A program made the translations under genes and the position numbers. The notes beneath the pieces are model-generated. The model was given only the letters and a program-made list of their open reading frames with translations, had not been told where the DNA came from and made no database searches. Below, piece after piece: positions 35,821-44,797 of a stretch of 64,000 bases of DNA; position 1 is the first letter of the stretch, and each line of letters starts with the position of its first letter. The stretch is from Clostridia bacterium (lineage in GTDB: Bacteria; Bacillota; Clostridia; Oscillospirales; Acutalibacteraceae): positions 1-64,000 of the forward strand of contig JAFQIG010000013.1 in assembly GCA_017397655.1 (NCBI GenBank), read 5' to 3'.

Positions 35821-35884
35821 GCTTGCCGAAAAAATGCTTTTTCGACAAGCAGAACCCGAGCAGAGATTTTTCTCTGCTCGGGTT
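35821..35884 (-). terminator. tandem hairpins after potD
   Basis: Reading the minus strand, the first hairpin has perfect 14-base arms (35871-35884 with 35853-35866) and a four-base loop, 4 bases after the potD stop. A second hairpin follows (35838-35850 with 35821-35833, one mismatch). T-rich sequence lies inside the second hairpin rather than after the first. They may act as a double terminator or a 3' RNA protector. Confidence 0.6.
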
Positions 35885-35888
35885 AAAG

Positions 35889-36947
35889 TCAATCTTTTTT
35901 GATGTCTGTCCAGAGCTCGCTCTGAAGAAGGCTTATTTCGGGTGAGAGGTTAAGGAATACCTCGGTATTCTCAAGAACTTCTGCCGATGCATAGACAACG
36001 GGGTTGGATGTGATTGCGGGATCAAGCGCCTTTTTCGCCTCTGTATGAGGTGTTGCATAACCGATCATTTCGGCGGTCATAACGGCAACATCGGTATTGC
36101 ACATAAAGTTAATGAACATTTCCGCCTCTGTCTTGTGCTGAGAATTTTTAAGCACGCACATCGAATCGACAAACATATTTGCGCCCTCTTTGGGGATGAA
36201 ATATTCGATGTCGGGGTTGCTTTCCTGAATAATAAGCGCATCTCCTGCATAGTAGGGAGCGATAGCTGCTTCGCCTGAGCTCATCTTATCAAAGATCTGA
36301 TCCATGACATAAGCCTGAAGAATCGGCTTTTGCTTTTTAAGCTCTTTAGCGGCGGCTTCCCATTCATCGGGGTTAGTCGTATTCATCGAATAGCCGAGCT
36401 TGTGAAGAGCAAGACCGAAGGCATCACGGGGATTGTCAAACATAAGGATCTGACCCGAATATTTTTCGTTCCACAGAAGGTCAAGACTTTTATCCTTGAC
36501 ATCTGCAGGATCAACAACGGACTTGTTATACATAACAACGGTTGTTCCCCAGGTATACGGAACGGAATATTTGTTATCGGGGTCGAACGCAAGATTCTTG
36601 TACTCGTCGCCGATCAAGGAGTAGTTGGGAATATTGGCAAAATCAAGTTCTGCAAGAAGTCCTTCTTCGATCATTTTTCCGATCATATAATCGGAAGGAA
36701 TGACTATATCGTAGGAAGCGGCACCTGAGCTGACCTTTGCATACATTTCTTCATTGCTTGCATAGGTTGTGTAGTTGACATCAATGCCGTAGGTTTTTTC
36801 AAATTCGTAAACCGCAGACATATCGATGTATTCGCCCCAGTTGTAAACGTTTAAAGTGATCTTGTCGCCGTTACCGCCACAGCCGGAAAAGGCCAGAATC
36901 GGAAGAACGACACAAATTGAAAGAATAAAAGAAAGTGCTTTTTTCAT
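35889..36947 (-). CDS. potD: spermidine/putrescine-binding lipoprotein
   Basis: A 352-residue lipoprotein with lipobox FSGC near residue 23. Polyamine-binding features: ITLNVYNWGEYIDMSAVYEFEK near 31-50 and NEEMYAKVSSGAASYDIVIPSDYM near 65-88, where the Asp and Trp/Tyr contact polyamines in the family. It binds polyamine outside the cell and hands it to PotBC. The start overlaps the end of potC by 4 bases (ATGA). Last gene of potABCD. Confidence 0.95.
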   Translation of the reverse strand: MKKALSFILSICVVLPILAFSGCGGNGDKITLNVYNWGEYIDMSAVYEFEKTYGIDVNYTTYASNEEMYAKVSSGAASYDIVIPSDYMIGKMIEEGLLAELDFANIPNYSLIGDEYKNLAFDPDNKYSVPYTWGTTVVMYNKSVVDPADVKDKSLDLLWNEKYSGQILMFDNPRDAFGLALHKLGYSMNTTNPDEWEAAAKELKKQKPILQAYVMDQIFDKMSSGEAAIAPYYAGDALIIQESNPDIEYFIPKEGANMFVDSMCVLKNSQHKTEAEMFINFMCNTDVAVMTAEMIGYATPHTEAKKALDPAITSNPVVYASAEVLENTEVFLNLSPEISLLQSELWTDIKKD

Positions 36948-37750
36948 TTGAGTTCCCCCTTTTTAGAATTATTACCGTTTGTCTTTCGCAGATTTACCAT
37001 AACGAGAAGAATCATAACCGACAGGAAAAGCAGCGTAGACAAAGCGTTGATTTTTGGTGAATAGGGACGCTTTGTCATCGAATAAATCGTGACGGGAAGC
37101 GTCTGTGCGGATGAACCGCTGTTAAAGTAGCTGATTACGAAATCGTCAAGAGACAGCGTAAAAGCCATAATAAAACCGGTAACGATACCTTCGGTGATCT
37201 GCGGAACAACAACCTTTAAAAAGGCTTTTCCCGGAGGACATCCGAGATCCTGTGCCGCCTCATAAATGTTCGGGTTAAGACCACGCAGCTTCGGCAATAC
37301 GGACAGGATAACATAAGGTATGTTAAAGGTGATATGCGATATAAGCAGAGTTGCAAAACCCATTTCAAGACCGTTGAATTTTGTGATGACAAAAACAAAA
37401 AGGATCATCATTGAGATCGCGGTAACTATATCGGGATTGACAACGGGGATATTGTTGACGGCAAGGTAAGCACGTCTTTTGAGTCCCTTCATCGAGTGGA
37501 TTCCGACCGATGCGGCAGTACCGATAACTGTTGCAATAATTGCGGACAGAAGTGCAACAAGAAGCGACAGCCATAAGGAACGCAGAATGATATCATCCTG
37601 AAACAGCTCGGCATACCATCGGAATGAGAATCCGCCGAAGTCGGTTCGGCTCTTTTTGGAATTGAACGAATAAACGATCATTACAACGATGGGAGCATAC
37701 AGAAAGCCGAAAACAAGAAAGTTGTACACCTTGGAGATAATCTTCATCAC
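36944..37750 (-). CDS. potC: spermidine/putrescine ABC permease
   Basis: A 268-residue membrane protein with six helices and the permease loop EAAQDLGCPPGKAFLKVVVPQI near 165-186, which meets the ATPase. PotC-type: FVISYFNSGSSAQTLPVTIYSM near 220-241. It forms the channel with PotB. Overlaps potB and potD by 4 bases at each end, so the four genes are translationally coupled. Confidence 0.95.
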   Translation of the reverse strand: MMKIISKVYNFLVFGFLYAPIVVMIVYSFNSKKSRTDFGGFSFRWYAELFQDDIILRSLWLSLLVALLSAIIATVIGTAASVGIHSMKGLKRRAYLAVNNIPVVNPDIVTAISMMILFVFVITKFNGLEMGFATLLISHITFNIPYVILSVLPKLRGLNPNIYEAAQDLGCPPGKAFLKVVVPQITEGIVTGFIMAFTLSLDDFVISYFNSGSSAQTLPVTIYSMTKRPYSPKINALSTLLFLSVMILLVMVNLRKTNGNNSKKGELK

Positions 37751-38580
37751 ATGATACCTCCCGAACTTTCATCTTTATCAAAATGATTCATTATCGTCAT
37801 TGAAATGAGTATCAGAATCATCAGAACAAGTGACAGCGCCGCACCGACGTTATAGTTGACAGTACCCGTATTGCCGAGGAAGAAGTTTTCGATAATATCG
37901 CCGATAAGGAAGGTTTTGCCGCCGCCGAGAAGCTTTGAAATAACGAATGTGCTGACAGCGGGAACGAAAACCATTGTGATACCGGAAATGATGCCGGGAA
38001 TACTCATCGGTAACAAAACTCTGCGGAAAACGCTCAGACGGTTAGCGCCGAGATCCTGCGCCGCCTCGATGGTGCTTTTTTCAATCTTTGTCAGAACGGT
38101 GTATATCGGCAGGATCATATACGGCAAAAAGTTATATACCATACCGAGAACGACAGCGCCGTCGGTATTGATCATTGAAAAACCCTCACCGCCGAGCATT
38201 CGGACGAATCTGTTGATAAGTCCGTTACCCTCCAGAATGGTCATCCATGCGTACGTTCTGATAAGAAAGTTCATCCACATCGGAAGCATGACAAGCATTA
38301 TCATCGTGCTTTGACGCCGTTGCTTCATTTTTGATATTGTATACGCAACGGGATATGCCATCAGAAGGCATATTACCGTAGATATAAGCGCAAGCTTTAA
38401 GGATATGAGAAATGTTGAACCGTATTCAACGATGGAGGTCATATTACCGAATGTAAAATTTCCGTCAGCATCGGTGAATGCGTAATAGACAACCAGAGCG
38501 ATCGGGACTATTACAAAAATGCACATCCACACGGTATACGGTGCGGAAGCGAATTTTGCCAAAAGAGATTTATTCTTCAT
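37747..38580 (-). CDS. potB: spermidine/putrescine ABC permease
   Basis: A 277-residue membrane protein with six helices and the loop [22 protein letters not shown] near 175-196. It pairs with PotC. Start chosen at the ATG (38580) 9 bases after AAGGAGG; it overlaps the end of potA by 11 bases. An in-frame upstream ATG ten codons earlier lies further inside potA and has no ribosome site. Confidence 0.94.
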   Translation of the reverse strand: MKNKSLLAKFASAPYTVWMCIFVIVPIALVVYYAFTDADGNFTFGNMTSIVEYGSTFLISLKLALISTVICLLMAYPVAYTISKMKQRRQSTMIMLVMLPMWMNFLIRTYAWMTILEGNGLINRFVRMLGGEGFSMINTDGAVVLGMVYNFLPYMILPIYTVLTKIEKSTIEAAQDLGANRLSVFRRVLLPMSIPGIISGITMVFVPAVSTFVISKLLGGGKTFLIGDIIENFFLGNTGTVNYNVGAALSLVLMILILISMTIMNHFDKDESSGGIM

Positions 38581-39709
38581 TTTCCGAGTCCTCCTTCTCA
38601 TAGGTGACATCGGAAAGCATCTCTATCTCATCGCTGAAGGAGCTGTAATCTCCGTACAGACCGGAATACTTGGACTTTTTCATAATATGAATGGCATCGG
38701 GCTCGACATATATGCCGATCTTTGTGCCTTCGCTGACATAGTCGGTTGTCTGGATCATCCACTTGAAGCCGTCAACATCAACGATCATTTCAAAGTGAAC
38801 ACCCTTGAAGGTTACGGATGTAACCTCACCGCATACCATACCTTTTTCTATCGGAACAATATCAACATCCTCGGGACGGATGACAACGTCAACATTTTCG
38901 CCGTCGTTAAAGCCCTTGTCAAGACAGTTGAAGGTATGTCCCGAAAACTCAACGACAAAATCCTCATGCATGATGCCGTCAATGATGTTGCTTTCACCGA
39001 TAAAGTCGGCTACAAAGGCGTTTTTGGGTTCGTTATATATATCAATGGGAGTGCCTATCTGCTGAATAACACCGCCGTCCATAACAACGATGGTGTCGGA
39101 CATCGATAAAGCTTCCTCCTGATCGTGAGTTACGTATACAAAAGTAATGCCCATCTGCTGTTGGATTCTCTTAAGCTCAACCTGCATATCCTTGCGTAAT
39201 TTCAGGTCAAGTGCGCCGAGAGGCTCGTCCAGCAAAAGCACACGGGGTCTGACGGCAAGAGCACGTGCAATCGCAACACGCTGTTGCTGACCTCCCGATA
39301 AAGAGTTGATGTTGCGCTTCTCAAATCCGCTTAAGTTTACAAGAGACAGCATCTCGGTAACGGTTTTACGGATTTCAGGCTCCTTCATCTTCTTTATACG
39401 CAGACCGAAGGCAATGTTTTCATAAACGTTAAGATGCTGAAAAAGTGCATAACGTTGAAAAATGGTATTAACCTGTCTTTTGTGTGGCGGCATATCGGTG
39501 ATATCCTTGCCGTCGAAAATAACCTTACCCTCATCAGGCTCAAGGAATCCTGCTATAATGCGCAACGTAGTAGTCTTGCCGCAACCGGAAGGTCCCAGCA
39601 AAGTAATAAATTCCTTGTCGTTGATGTAAAGATTCAAATCATTGAGAATCTGTTCTCCGTCAAAGGAGATAGAAATGTTTTTTAAGTCAATGATGCGGTT
39701 ATTTTCCAA
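38570..39709 (-). CDS. potA: spermidine/putrescine ABC transporter ATPase
   Basis: A 379-residue ATPase. Walker [15 protein letters not shown] near 39-52, Q-loop [19 protein letters not shown], signature [15 protein letters not shown] near 140-154, Walker [13 protein letters not shown] and switch His in [15 protein letters not shown]-terminal TOBE regulatory domain follows at about 285-355. It drives polyamine import through PotBC. The start is a TTG 7 bases after GGGAGG. First gene of the operon, with its own promoter. Confidence 0.96.
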   Translation of the reverse strand: MENNRIIDLKNISISFDGEQILNDLNLYINDKEFITLLGPSGCGKTTTLRIIAGFLEPDEGKVIFDGKDITDMPPHKRQVNTIFQRYALFQHLNVYENIAFGLRIKKMKEPEIRKTVTEMLSLVNLSGFEKRNINSLSGGQQQRVAIARALAVRPRVLLLDEPLGALDLKLRKDMQVELKRIQQQMGITFVYVTHDQEEALSMSDTIVVMDGGVIQQIGTPIDIYNEPKNAFVADFIGESNIIDGIMHEDFVVEFSGHTFNCLDKGFNDGENVDVVIRPEDVDIVPIEKGMVCGEVTSVTFKGVHFEMIVDVDGFKWMIQTTDYVSEGTKIGIYVEPDAIHIMKKSKYSGLYGDYSSFSDEIEMLSDVTYEKEDSENEE

Positions 39710-39783
39710 TTATGCTCCTCCCTTTCACAAGGATGATAGAAACATCCGAGGCAGATTGTTTTTAGTAGACTGACACAAATATA

Positions 39784-39812
39784 AATATAGTGCTTATGCA
39801 TTGAAAAGTCAA
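39784..39812 (-). promoter_or_regulatory. promoter of potABCD
   Basis: Minus strand: TTGACT (39807-39812), 17-base spacer, TATATT (39784-39789). It gives a leader of about 70 bases. Confidence 0.7.
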
Positions 39813-39928
39813 TAAATTTTAAAAAAATTTTTTGCATAGTGTTGAGAAAAATTTTTTAATTTAATCTGCAAAGGTATAGACGATTTTACTGTTTTGATGT
39901 ATAATCTATCCGTAGAGGTGATTAATTT

Positions 39929-40480
39929 ATGTTTTACAGTATGAACATTGCGGGAATCGACCACAAGCTTCCTCTTTGCCGTGTAACGGATGACCTTTAT
40001 ATCGGTGCATTTGTGCTTTTCGGTAACGCAAAGCTTACCGTGGCGTGTGCACGTGAGCTTCTTAAAAAAGCTCCCGATTACGATTATGTCATTACGGCTG
40101 AGGCTAAGGGCATCCCTCTGGCACATGAGATGGCCCGTCAGAGAGACGACGATTCCTATTTTATTGCACGCAAGTACCCGAAGCTCTATATGACAGGTGT
40201 TTTTGAAGCGGATGTACGCTCCATTTCTACCGACAAGGAGCAAAAGCTGTATCTTGACACCGCTGAGGCGGATATGATAAAGGGCAAAAGAATCCTTATC
40301 GTCGATGACGTTATCTCAACGGGCGAATCGCTTAACGCTCTTGAAAAGCTCGTAAATCTTGCAGGCGGAATTATTGTCGGAAAAATGACCGTTCTCGCTG
40401 AAGGCGAAGCTCAGAACAGAGATGATATTATCTATCTTGAAAAGCTTCCTCTTTTCAACGCTGACGGCAGTATTAAATAA
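39929..40480 (+). CDS. phosphoribosyltransferase (adenine/xanthine type)
   Basis: A 183-residue type I phosphoribosyltransferase. The PRPP-binding loop ILIVDDVISTGESLNALEKL is near 122-141; a second phosphate loop TAEAKGIPLAHEMARQ is near 56-71. The lysine-rich mid-region YFIARKYPKLYM fits the apt/xpt group. It joins a purine base to PRPP for salvage; which base is not clear. Start at the ATG after GAGGTGATT. TATAAT at 39899-39904 may be its -10, with a poor -35. Followed 12 bases later by the metallophosphoesterase. Confidence 0.85.
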   Translation: MFYSMNIAGIDHKLPLCRVTDDLYIGAFVLFGNAKLTVACARELLKKAPDYDYVITAEAKGIPLAHEMARQRDDDSYFIARKYPKLYMTGVFEADVRSISTDKEQKLYLDTAEADMIKGKRILIVDDVISTGESLNALEKLVNLAGGIIVGKMTVLAEGEAQNRDDIIYLEKLPLFNADGSIK

Positions 40481-40492
40481 ACGGAGGATATT

Positions 40493-41707
40493 ATGAAAAA
40501 GTTTTTATCGGTTGTTTTATCAGTTGTTATGGTTCTTTCGATGTCTTTGCTTGCATCGGCAGAAGCTCCCGCAGGCGACGTTACACTGTCCTTCAGCGAT
40601 GACGGCAAGTTCAAAATTATGAACATCTGCGACATCCAGGATGACTATCCTTTGAATCCCGCAACAGTCACTTTTGTCTGCGAAGCTCTTGATGCTGCTC
40701 AGCCCGATATCGTCGTTCTCGGCGGTGACAACGTCGAGCTTGAAAACGCTCACGAGGACGGCTTCCACGCCGAAGGTCCCTGCGATGCTCCCTATTGCTC
40801 CAACACAAAGGTCTTTGATCAGGTTGTAGCTCCCTTTGTTGAAAGAAATATTCCCTTTACTCTCGTTTTCGGTAATCACGATTCCCAGGGCGACAAGCCT
40901 ACAAGAGAATGGCAGCTTAAGCAGTATCAGCGTGCAGGCGGTGACCTCTGTCTCGCTTACGACGCTGTAGAAGAGCTTCACGGCTGTGCTACACACAATC
41001 TCCCTGTTATGAGCTCCGACAACAGCAAGGTTGCCTTTAACCTCTGGATGTTCGACTGCGGTGATTATGTATTTTTCGATGACGGCACCGACGCTTATGA
41101 CTGCGTAAGAAAAGATCAGCTTGATTGGTATAAGCAGGTCAGCACTCAGCTTGAAAAAGATAACGGCGGCAAGGTTCCCTCAATCGCATTCCAGCACATT
41201 ATCGTTGAAGAAATCTTCAATGCCGTTTTCTTCAAATGCCCTCCTGCACTCTCTCTTCGTAAGTTCGATGACGGTACTGCTTATTCGTTCATTCCCAATA
41301 TGTTCAAGTTCAGCGGTATTATGTACGAGCTTCCCTGTCCTTCAGTCTTTAACGACGGTCAGTGGGATGCCTTCGTCGAAAGAGGAGACGTTCTCGGTTG
41401 CGTAACAGGTCACGATCACGTCAACAGCTTTATCGCTACCTACAAGGGCATTGACATCATCCAGTCCCCCTCCGCTTCGTTCGAATCCTACTCGGATAAC
41501 ACCAACAGAGGCGTTCGTATGTTCACTATCGACGAGAAGAATCCCTGGACTTATGAAACAGATATTCTCACCTCTGCCGAAATCGCTGTAATGGAAGGCT
41601 CCAAGCTTCCCGAAGCTTCCGGAATGTCCGTATTCGCATTCAAAGTCTTCAAGTTCTTCCACGATTTCCTCAATATGCTTATGGATATCATCGTTGTAAA
41701 ACAGTAA
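40493..41707 (+). CDS. secreted metallophosphoesterase
   Basis: A 404-residue exported protein with a signal peptide (1-24, cut after ASA). Calcineurin-like metal motifs: NICDIQDDYP near 44-53, LGGDNVELE near 75-83, FGNHDSQGD near 121-129, a middle FQHI near 225 and GHDHVNSF near 300-307. It resembles purple-acid-phosphatase-like clostridial proteins. It probably frees phosphate from organic phosphates outside the cell. The C-terminus has a hydrophobic amphipathic stretch (VFKFFHDFLNMLMDIIVV) that may bind the membrane. Shares a transcript with the phosphoribosyltransferase. Confidence 0.9.
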   Translation: MKKFLSVVLSVVMVLSMSLLASAEAPAGDVTLSFSDDGKFKIMNICDIQDDYPLNPATVTFVCEALDAAQPDIVVLGGDNVELENAHEDGFHAEGPCDAPYCSNTKVFDQVVAPFVERNIPFTLVFGNHDSQGDKPTREWQLKQYQRAGGDLCLAYDAVEELHGCATHNLPVMSSDNSKVAFNLWMFDCGDYVFFDDGTDAYDCVRKDQLDWYKQVSTQLEKDNGGKVPSIAFQHIIVEEIFNAVFFKCPPALSLRKFDDGTAYSFIPNMFKFSGIMYELPCPSVFNDGQWDAFVERGDVLGCVTGHDHVNSFIATYKGIDIIQSPSASFESYSDNTNRGVRMFTIDEKNPWTYETDILTSAEIAVMEGSKLPEASGMSVFAFKVFKFFHDFLNMLMDIIVVKQ

Positions 41708-41733
41708 TCAAAAAACGCTTTTAGGTGACAAAA

Positions 41734-41823
41734 AAAGATTCTTCACTTCGTTCACAATGCCACGATTTGTCAGCTTTACATAAACTGTGTCGTGTCATCC
41801 TGAACCGCAGGTGAAGGATCTTT
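41734..41823. repeat. dispersed inverted-repeat element
   Basis: AAAGATTCTTCAC (41734-41746) and GTGAAGGATCTTT (41811-41823) are inverted copies with one mismatch, enclosing 64 bases. The inner text includes GTCATCCTGAACCGCAGGTG, a phrase I know from intergenic repeats in many gut Firmicutes genomes. No coding frame is seen. It follows the metallophosphoesterase stop by 27 bases and may also act as a terminator. Confidence 0.6.
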
Positions 41824-41892
41824 AATTCTGTATTCGTGTTCTGTGAACCTTTATTGACTGTCTCATAGTTTTGTTAAAGGCAAAACGGATGA

Positions 41893-42117
41893 TTATTTAT
41901 ACCTTTCGGCTCTGGGATAGTTCTGAGAAAAATCTGTTAAACCCAAAATGTAATCTGTTGATGTGTTAAAATATATTGCCAGCTTAATAAGTGCATCAAT
42001 GGGTATCTGCCGCTGACCGGTTTCGTATTGCGAATATGTGTTTTGCTTTATATTTAAATACTCGGAAAGAGTTTTTTGCGTTATATCTTTATCTTCTCTG
42101 ATATCTTTTAGTCTCAT
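41893..42117 (-). CDS. small XRE-type HTH regulator
   Basis: A 74-residue protein that is almost only the DNA-binding domain: MRLKDIREDKDITQKTLSEYL then NIKQNTYSQYETGQRQIPIDALIKLAIYF, with a NTSTDYILGLTD end. It is a Cro/C1-type repressor fold lacking any sensor domain. Start at the MRLKD ATG after AAGGAGGG; an upstream extension would run through the operator. Divergent from the TM2 gene across a perfect palindrome, so it probably represses both (inference). Confidence 0.9.
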   Translation of the reverse strand: MRLKDIREDKDITQKTLSEYLNIKQNTYSQYETGQRQIPIDALIKLAIYFNTSTDYILGLTDFSQNYPRAERYK

Positions 42118-42147
42118 AAAACTCCCTCCTTCAATATTATTATATAA

Positions 42148-42192
42148 ATCACAAAATGAGATATTGACTTGTATCTCATTTTGTGATATTAT
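42148..42192 (+). promoter_or_regulatory. palindromic operator overlapping the TM2-gene promoter
   Basis: Arms ATCACAAAATGAGATA (42148-42163) and TATCTCATTTTGTGAT (42172-42187) are perfect inverted repeats with 8 bases between. Those 8 bases begin with TTGACT (42164-42169), a -35; 17 bases later is TATTAT (42187-42192), the -10. A bound protein would cover the whole promoter. The XRE gene starts 31 bases to the left of the palindrome and would be blocked too. Confidence 0.8.
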
Positions 42193-42212
42193 TTCCAAAA
42201 GGAGGGTTTTAT

Positions 42213-42626
42213 ATGGATAATTTCGAACAAAACACAGCAACAGTGAATCAGACACAGCAAAATACAAAGTTTTGTAAGCATTGTGGTCAGAAGATTTCCG
42301 AAGCTGCGGTAATTTGCCCTGTCTGCGGTTGCCAGGTCGAAGAACTTAAAAGCAATGCGCAGGCTCCGATTGTAATCAACAACACAAACACGAACACAAA
42401 TACCAATGTCAACAAAAATATCAACGCTTCAGGTAACGGTAACGCAAGAAATAAATGGGTTGCATTCTTTCTTTGCTTTTTCTTGGGGTATATGGGTGCA
42501 CACAAGTTTTATGAAGGAAAAATCGGTAGGGGAATATTATATATTTTCACTTTCGGACTGTTGGGTATCGGTTGGTTAATTGATCTTATTGCAATTTTAG
42601 GTAAACCAAACCCGTATTATGTATGA
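42213..42626 (+). CDS. zinc-ribbon and TM2-domain membrane protein
   Basis: A 137-residue protein. A zinc ribbon with FCKHCGQKI and ICPVCGCQV lies near 20-45, an Asn/Thr-rich linker (about 55-82) follows, then a TM2 domain: ARNKWVAFFLCFFLGYMGAHKFYEGKIGRGILYI and a second helix ending in GKPNPYYV. The two helices with GAHKFYEGKIGRGILY are the TM2 signature. The function of these proteins is unknown; a membrane stress or sensing role is often guessed. Start at the ATG after AAAGGAGG. Controlled by the palindrome upstream. Confidence 0.87.
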   Translation: MDNFEQNTATVNQTQQNTKFCKHCGQKISEAAVICPVCGCQVEELKSNAQAPIVINNTNTNTNTNVNKNINASGNGNARNKWVAFFLCFFLGYMGAHKFYEGKIGRGILYIFTFGLLGIGWLIDLIAILGKPNPYYV

Positions 42627-42644
42627 CCTTCATATTGTAACGAA

Positions 42645-42686
42645 AACGGCTTGCAAAGGTTTTCATTCCTTTGCAAGCCGTTTTTT
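42645..42686. terminator. terminator after the TM2 gene
   Basis: AACGGCTTGCAAAGG (42645-42659) pairs perfectly with CCTTTGCAAGCCGTT (42668-42682), then TTTT. On the minus strand it ends in CCGTTTTCG and could also stop cysS transcripts. Confidence 0.85.
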
Positions 42687-42751
42687 ATATTAAGTTTTTC
42701 TTTCTGTGCGAGGAAATCTTTTTTATATCCGAGACAAGCACAAACATTTCC

Positions 42752-44149
42752 TTATTCTCTGTGCCATTTGACTCCGTTGGGAGTGTCCTCAAGGATGATT
42801 CCCTGTGCTTTCAGCTCATCACGGATGCGGTCGGCTTCTGCCCAATTCTTAGCCTTTCTTGCGGAGGTACGGGCTTCGATCATAGCCTCAATATCCTCGT
42901 CAAGAGTCTTTTTCTGTCTGTTGTAAACAATGCCGAGAATTCCCGTCAGCTCGTCAAAAATTTCGATCGACTTCTCGACAGCAGCCTTTGATGCATTCTT
43001 ACCGATAACGCTTGTATTGATATCACGAACAAGCTCAAAAACGCTTGCCAAAGCATCGGCTGTATTGAGGTCATCGTCCATAGCTTCGCAGAACTGTGCA
43101 ACTCTCTTGTTGAGCTGTTCAAAGATTGCATCATCACTGTCTGCAGTATCTGCCGTTACGTTTGAAAGCTCAAAGTCAAGGCTGTCACGGCAGGTGTGAA
43201 GTCTTGTCAGCGAAGCCTTGCACTGCTCGATAATATCAACGCTGTAGTTGATCGGACTGCGGTAATGCGAAGAGATCATAAGATAACGGATAGGCTCATA
43301 GCCGTACTTTTCGGCAACATCTCTGACGGTAAAGAAATTGCCGAGCGACTTCGACATCTTTACGTTATCAACATTGATATATCCGTTATGCATCCAATAA
43401 TTAGCAAAAGGCTTGCCGTTGCAGCATTCGCTCTGTGCGATTTCGTTTTCGTGATGGGGGAATATAAGATCCTGACCGCCGCAATGAATATCGATCGTCT
43501 CGCCGAGGTATCTTCTGACCATTGCGGAACACTCGATATGCCAGCCGGGTCTGCCGTGACCCCACGGAGATTCCCAATAAGGTTCACCGGGCTTGGCTCC
43601 CTTCCAGAGAGCAAAGTCCATCGGTTCACGCTTTACTTCACCGACCATTATGCGTGCGCCCGCTTCAAGCTCTTCAAGAGGCTGATGCGAAAGCTTGCCG
43701 TATTCGTTGAAATGTGACGGGCTGAAATAAACGTCGGAATCAACCTGATAAGCATAACCCTTTTCTACAAGAGTTTCGATTATGGAAATAATCTCATCAA
43801 TATTTTCCGTTGCCTTGGGATGAGTCGTGGCTTCACGGACATTAAGGCCCTTTGCATCCGTCCAGAACTCCTCGATATATGTATCGGCAATCTCACGGTA
43901 GGTCTTGCCCTCTTCGTTTGCACGCTTGATGATCTTGTCATCAATATCCGTAAAGTTCTGAACAAAGTTGACCTTGTAGCCTCTGTACTCCATATAGCGT
44001 CTCATAACATCGAACACGCAAAGAGGTCTTGAGTTGCCGATATGGATAAAGTTGTAGACAGTCGGTCCGCAGGCGTACATCTTCAGTTCGCCCTCGGTAA
44101 TGGTTTTAAGTTCTTCTTTTTTTCTTGTCAAAGTGTTGAATATCTTCAT
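42752..44149 (-). CDS. cysS: cysteine-tRNA ligase
   Basis: A 465-residue class I synthetase that charges tRNA-Cys. HIGN-type motif FIHIGNSRPL near 32-41; zinc ligands CGPTVYNFI near 27 and HIECSAMVRRYLG near 208; KMSKSLGNF near 265. A normal C-terminal helical domain follows. Start at the second ATG, 6 bases after AAGGAAG; the first ATG two codons upstream overlaps the ribosome site. Follows cysE under the cysteine T-box. Confidence 0.97.
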   Translation of the reverse strand: MKIFNTLTRKKEELKTITEGELKMYACGPTVYNFIHIGNSRPLCVFDVMRRYMEYRGYKVNFVQNFTDIDDKIIKRANEEGKTYREIADTYIEEFWTDAKGLNVREATTHPKATENIDEIISIIETLVEKGYAYQVDSDVYFSPSHFNEYGKLSHQPLEELEAGARIMVGEVKREPMDFALWKGAKPGEPYWESPWGHGRPGWHIECSAMVRRYLGETIDIHCGGQDLIFPHHENEIAQSECCNGKPFANYWMHNGYINVDNVKMSKSLGNFFTVRDVAEKYGYEPIRYLMISSHYRSPINYSVDIIEQCKASLTRLHTCRDSLDFELSNVTADTADSDDAIFEQLNKRVAQFCEAMDDDLNTADALASVFELVRDINTSVIGKNASKAAVEKSIEIFDELTGILGIVYNRQKKTLDEDIEAMIEARTSARKAKNWAEADRIRDELKAQGIILEDTPNGVKWHRE

Positions 44150-44169
44150 TGCCATCTTCCTTTTGCAAA

Positions 44170-44787
44170 TTATTTTACTTTTTCTTCAAGCTCTGCAATA
44201 CGCTTTTTCAGCGCATCAAGCTCCATTTGTACGGGGTCGGGAATATGAATCTGGTCAAGCGAAACACGCTTGCCGTTCTGCTTTACGACCTTTGCGGGAA
44301 CGCCTACGGCAGTGCAGTTCGGCGGAATCTCATTGAGCACCACGGCACCTGCCGCAATAACGCTGTTGTCGCCTACCGTAAAGGGGCCGAGAACCTTTGC
44401 ACCCGAACCGACCATAACGCCGTTACCGATAGTCGGATGTCGCTTGCCTGTATCCTTGCCCGTACCTCCCAAGGTTACACCCTGATACAGCGTTACGTCA
44501 TCGCCGATTATCGCCGTTTCGCCGATAACAACACCTGTTCCGTGGTCAATAAAAAAGCGTCTGCCGATGGTTGCCGCAGGGTGTATCTCGATACCCGTCT
44601 TTCTGACGGCTCGTTGAGAAATCCACCGTGCGCAAAAAAACAGCTTATGACGGTAACACCAATTCGCTTTTCTGTGCATCCGAACGGCACGAAGTCCCGG
44701 ATACAAAAGCCATATTTCCAAAAAAGACCGTGCCGCAGGGTCTCTTTCCTTGACACATTCTATATCTTCTCTGAGTCTTGAAAACAT
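44170..44787 (-). CDS. cysE: serine O-acetyltransferase
   Basis: A 205-residue enzyme that acetylates serine to O-acetylserine, the first step of cysteine synthesis. Shorter than E. coli CysE, as usual in Gram-positives. Left-handed beta-helix repeats are seen in GIEIHPAATIGRRFFIDHGTG and TIGNGVMVGSGAKVLGPFTVGDN, with the catalytic DHGTGVVIGETA block near 86-97. The C-terminal helix ends in ELEEKVK. Start at the ATG 8 bases after GGAG. The T-box links both cysE and cysS to charged tRNA-Cys level. Confidence 0.95.
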   Translation of the reverse strand: MFSRLREDIECVKERDPAARSFLEIWLLYPGLRAVRMHRKANWCYRHKLFFCARWISQRAVRKTGIEIHPAATIGRRFFIDHGTGVVIGETAIIGDDVTLYQGVTLGGTGKDTGKRHPTIGNGVMVGSGAKVLGPFTVGDNSVIAAGAVVLNEIPPNCTAVGVPAKVVKQNGKRVSLDQIHIPDPVQMELDALKKRIAELEEKVK

Positions 44788-44797
44788 TAAACTCACT

